Of a DNA stretch of 64,000 bases, positions 61,222-64,000 are shown in pieces. Positions within the stretch are counted from its first letter, which is position 1. Each line of letters begins with the position of its first letter. The DNA is from an uncultured Coriobacteriaceae bacterium (GTDB taxonomy: Bacteria; Actinomycetota; Coriobacteriia; Coriobacteriales; Atopobiaceae). Below the pieces are notes generated by a model, which worked only from the letters and a program-made list of their open reading frames with translations, was not told the origin of the DNA and searched no databases. The stretch covers positions 310,001-374,000 of the forward strand of contig CADAUA010000001.1 of assembly GCA_902791035.1 (NCBI GenBank). The letters run 5' to 3'. A program made the translations under genes and the position numbers.

Positions 61222-61421
61222 GTAGGCAACTCGGGATTGCCGGGCAATTCTGGCCGCGAAGGCCGAGTTACCTACGCCACCATACGTAGGCAACTGCGTT
61301 CGCAGCTCCCGTGGACCCTCCAGCCAGGTTGCCCGCATCGCCAGGCGTAGGTAACTCGCAACCGGCGGGCAGTTTGGCCCGCAACAAGCGAGTTGCCCGC
61401 GGTTCTACCCGCAGGCAACTA
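61222..61421. repeat. Cluster of GTAGGCAACT motifs
   Basis: Six copies of a 10-14 bp motif near CGTAGGCAACTCG occur in alternating orientation, at about 61221, 61264 (inverted), 61285, 61345, 61388 (inverted) and 61410. It fills most of the 450-bp gap between the deformylase start and the HerA-like stop, where no gene is supported. Confidence 0.6.
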
Positions 61422-61546
61422 CGACGCACGGTGCTCATCTTGTTTGAAAGAAGCCCCACAAGGCAGGGCCGGGAGAGAAGGCCGTCCGGACAGAGGTACC
61501 CTGGGCAGCAGGGGAGTACCCCCCTCTGCCCACCCTCGCCGTCTGC

Positions 61547-63196
61547 CTACCGACCCCTGAGGGCGCCCATGATGCCACGGGCGATCTGCGTGCCGATGCT
61601 GCGGCTCATGCTCGTCGCCGCGCTCATGGCCAGGCGCTCCACCCGCTTCCTGCGCTGCTCCTCCTCCTTGGCGGCCTTCTTTGCCGCAGCCTCGGCCTCG
61701 CGCTCGCGGCGCCGCTCCTCAGCCTCGGCCTCGCGCTCCGCCTTGCGGGCAGCGGCCTCCTCAGCCTTGATGCGCGCCCGCTCCGCCACGGCAGCCTCGC
61801 GCTCGGCCTGCCTGGCGGCAGCAGCCTCCGCCTTGGCCTTCTCGGCGGCGGCGCGCTCGGCCTCCTTCGCCGCGGCGGCATCGGCCTTGGCCTGCTCGGC
61901 GGCCTTTGCGGCGGCGATCGTCTTGGCGTTGAGCATCTCGTAGGCGCTCTCGCGGTCCACCGGCGTGCCGTACTTGCTCGCAAAGCGCGCGTTCTGCACC
62001 AGATAGTCCTTGTCGTCCGCCGGCGCCGCGTCCATGGAGCAGCCAGGCGCGATCACCCAGGCACGCTCCACCACGCCAGGCACGCCCTCCTCGTCGAGGA
62101 AGCTCACGAGCGCCTCGCCCGTGGCCAGCTGGCCGATCACGTCCGCCGTCTTGAAGGCGGGGTTCTCGCGGAAGCTGTCCGCCGCCGCACGCACGGCGCG
62201 CTGCTCGGCCGGGGTGTAGGCCCGCAGGGCGTGCTGCACGCGGTTGCCTAGCTGGGCCAGGACCTCGTCGGGCAGGTCCTGGGGGTTCTGGGTGCAGAAC
62301 CACACGCCCACGCCCTTGGACCGCACCAGCTTGACCACCTGAACGACCTTGTCGAGCAGGGCCTTGGGCGCGTCGGCAAAGATGAGGTGCGCCTCGTCGA
62401 AGAAGAGGCAGACCTTGGGCTTGTCCAGGTCGCCGGCCTCAGGCAGGCGCTCGGAGAGCTCGGAGAGCATCCACAAGAGGAAGGTGGAGTACAAAAGCGG
62501 CGACTGCACCAGCCGCACGCAGTCCAGGATGTTCACGTAGCCGTGGCCGTCGGGGTCCACCTGCAGCCAGTCCTCCATGTCGAGCGCGGGCTCGCCAAAG
62601 AAGACGTCGCCGCCCGCGTCCTCCAGCGTGAGGAGGGCCCGCTGGATGGCGCCCACGCTCTGGGGGCTCACGTTGCCGTACTGCAGGGAGAGCTCCTTGG
62701 CGTGCTCGCCCACGTAGGCCACCATGGAGCGCAGGTCCTTGAGGTCAAGCAGCAGGAGGCCCTGGTCGTCGGCCACGTGGAAGACGATGTTGAGCACGCC
62801 GGTCTGGATCTCCGTGAGGCCCATCAGGCGGGCGAGAAGGACGGGGCCCATCTCGGTGACGGTCGTGCGCACGGGCACGCCGCCCTCGCCGAATACGTCC
62901 CAGAACTGCACGGAGCTGGCGTGGAAGTCCAGGTCGGAGGCACCGAGGCCGGCCAGGCGCGCCGCAAGCTTCTCGGTGCGCTCGCCGGCAACGGCCATGC
63001 CGGAGACGTCGCCCTTGATGTCGGTGACCACGCAGGGCACGCCCACGTCGGAGAGGGACTGGGCGAGGGTCTTGAGCGTGACCGTCTTGCCCGTGCCGGT
63101 GGCGCCCGCTATGAGGCCGTGGCGGTTGGCCATGGATGGGGCGAGAAAGACGTCGTTCTCGCCGTGCGCAATGAGGAGCTTTCCGTCCTTGATCAT
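61547..63196 (-). CDS. HerA/DUF853-family ATPase
   Basis: 549 residues. Walker A GATGTGKT (31-38), KGDVSG, Walker [18 protein letters not shown] and [30 protein letters not shown] are typical of DUF853 proteins, relatives of the HerA/FtsK motor. Residues about 430-525 form an Ala/Glu/Arg coiled coil. ATG at 63196 has GGAGG with a 6-bp spacer; the longer frame is rejected. DNA translocation or remodelling is predicted. Confidence 0.9.
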   Translation of the reverse strand: MIKDGKLLIAHGENDVFLAPSMANRHGLIAGATGTGKTVTLKTLAQSLSDVGVPCVVTDIKGDVSGMAVAGERTEKLAARLAGLGASDLDFHASSVQFWDVFGEGGVPVRTTVTEMGPVLLARLMGLTEIQTGVLNIVFHVADDQGLLLLDLKDLRSMVAYVGEHAKELSLQYGNVSPQSVGAIQRALLTLEDAGGDVFFGEPALDMEDWLQVDPDGHGYVNILDCVRLVQSPLLYSTFLLWMLSELSERLPEAGDLDKPKVCLFFDEAHLIFADAPKALLDKVVQVVKLVRSKGVGVWFCTQNPQDLPDEVLAQLGNRVQHALRAYTPAEQRAVRAAADSFRENPAFKTADVIGQLATGEALVSFLDEEGVPGVVERAWVIAPGCSMDAAPADDKDYLVQNARFASKYGTPVDRESAYEMLNAKTIAAAKAAEQAKADAAAAKEAERAAAEKAKAEAAAARQAEREAAVAERARIKAEEAAARKAEREAEAEERRREREAEAAAKKAAKEEEQRRKRVERLAMSAATSMSRSIGTQIARGIMGALRGR

Positions 63197-63307
63197 GAGC
63201 GGCCTCCAAAGGGTGGAGCAACGGTGGCGCGGGCAGTATTGGGGTAACTTTATCACGCACACAAGGGGCTTTTGGGGCCGCAGCGGCGGTCGGACGTGGA
63301 GGATGCT

Positions 63308-63940
63308 ATGGACGACAAGGACGAGGCAGCTGAGCGTGACAAAGGGTCAGACCCCGATGGCAGGGGGGCAGACCTTGGTGACAAGAGCTCCGACCCCACG
63401 GGGGGCACGATGGCGGACGACCCGCGCATCCACCCGCAGGTCGCCACGGCCACGCCCGCCCAGATGCGCCTGAGCGTGACGCTCTCGCTCGTCGCCGTCG
63501 CGGCGCTCGTGGTGATGATCGCCATGCCGCCCATGGGCGTGGGCGCCTTCGTGGGTCGGGTGGCGTTCGCCGTGGCCTTCGCCCTCTTCGTGGCCCTCAT
63601 CGTCCTGGGCATCCGCGTGACCAAACCCCAGGGCGCCCTGCTGGCGCTCGTCATCCTGGTGACCTTGGGCCTCGGCGTGCTGGCGGGCTTCTCCGTGGTG
63701 GACACCCTCGCGGACATCCCCTCCCTCTCCCAGCCCGAGCAGACGGTCCTGACCGAGGTGAGCCTCGACGGCACCACCTCCACGACACACCTGGTGGGAA
63801 CCGACGAGAGCGGCACCGAGCACAGCTTTGCCGTCGACGACGCCACCGCGGCCGCCGCGGACGCGGCCGGGCACGGCACGGTGAGGGTGGCCTACCTGCC
63901 GCACACCAGCATCGCGCTCAGCGTGGACTTCCAGGAGTAG
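63308..63940 (+). CDS. Small membrane protein of unknown function
   Basis: 210 residues. The N terminus holds Asp/Lys/Gly repeats ([20 protein letters not shown]) that copy part of a GTGACAAAGGGTCAGACCCC-like repeat inserted in the reading frame. Three helices follow ([58 protein letters not shown]), then a short extracytoplasmic tail. ATG at 63308 has GGAGG with a 5-bp spacer. No family recognised. Confidence 0.7.
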   Translation: MDDKDEAAERDKGSDPDGRGADLGDKSSDPTGGTMADDPRIHPQVATATPAQMRLSVTLSLVAVAALVVMIAMPPMGVGAFVGRVAFAVAFALFVALIVLGIRVTKPQGALLALVILVTLGLGVLAGFSVVDTLADIPSLSQPEQTVLTEVSLDGTTSTTHLVGTDESGTEHSFAVDDATAAAADAAGHGTVRVAYLPHTSIALSVDFQE

Positions 63941-63960
63941 CTCGCCGACTCGCGCCGCGC

Positions 63961-64000
63961 GTGTCAGGGGGACCGTGTCAGGGGGACCGTGTCAGGGGGA
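63961..64000. repeat. 14-bp tandem repeat at window edge
   Basis: GTGTCAGGGGGACC is repeated at 63961, 63975 and 63989 (cut by the window end), 21 bp after the stop of the membrane-protein gene. Similar GTGACAGGGGGTC wording appears at 60567-60583. Confidence 0.85.

Overview
This is a high-GC actinobacterial chromosome segment. The gene content fits the class Coriobacteriia, most likely an Olsenella/Atopobium-type anaerobe: an Opp/fructosamine operon, galactitol-type PTS, TelA/XpaC genes, stand-alone AICAR transformylase with an archaeal-type IMP cyclohydrolase, and abundant intergenic palindromes. The assignment to genus is inference. No rRNA or tRNA gene, CRISPR array or complete insertion sequence was seen.

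Region 1 (1-15.0 kb) is one catabolic regulon. An oligopeptide-type ABC importer (oppA, B, C and a partial D), a fructosamine-6-phosphate deglycase (FrlB-like), two PfkB kinases (FrlD-like), two FrlC-like epimerases, an M20 dipeptidase, an FGGY kinase, a BtpA/SgcQ-like protein, an amidohydrolase and a YjbQ protein are arranged in four transcription units. They surround three copies of one 20-bp operator, two of them identical. A GntR/HutC regulator lies beside one copy. The simplest reading is import, hydrolysis, phosphorylation and deglycation of glycated (Amadori) peptides or amino acids.

Region 2 (15.0-33.5 kb) is accessory. It holds an SDR pseudogene with two compensating frameshifts, an Abi/HEPN protein, a Uma2 nuclease-like protein, a LytTR/DUF3021 pair, a membrane-anchored PAF-acetylhydrolase-like esterase, a NADAR protein and a restriction-modification pair in which the methyltransferase motifs are divided between two proteins. 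A 42-residue membrane peptide, a large unknown protein, a 0.65-kb degenerate tandem repeat and the first of two DUF4143 ATPases follow. A 133-bp element made of two 30-bp palindromes around a conserved core begins here and recurs four times in the window.

Region 3 (33.5-40.9 kb) is a sugar-acid operon: KDPG-type aldolase, PTS IIA, IIB and IIC of the galactitol type, and an IlvD/Edd dehydratase, preceded by a 300-bp AT-rich promoter region. A 2-hydroxyacid dehydrogenase and a HAD phosphatase lie downstream.

Region 4 (41-56 kb) holds surface and stress functions: a membrane protein, the second DUF4143 ATPase, an esterase with a histone-like Lys/Ala tail followed by an ATP-grasp ligase, a membrane TPR-like protein and a HAD phosphatase. 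A four-gene VWA lipoprotein/XpaC/solute-binding-like/TelA operon comes next, then an alpha/beta hydrolase flanked by palindromes. A paralogue of the tailed esterase follows that has lost its catalytic Ser and His and carries a coiled-coil tail.

Region 5 (56-64 kb) is mainly housekeeping: the last two steps of IMP synthesis as separate enzymes, a CobW-family GTPase, a zinc-ribbon ORF, DUF1905, a peptide deformylase whose stop codon lies in an 18-bp tandem repeat, a HerA/DUF853 ATPase and a small membrane protein.
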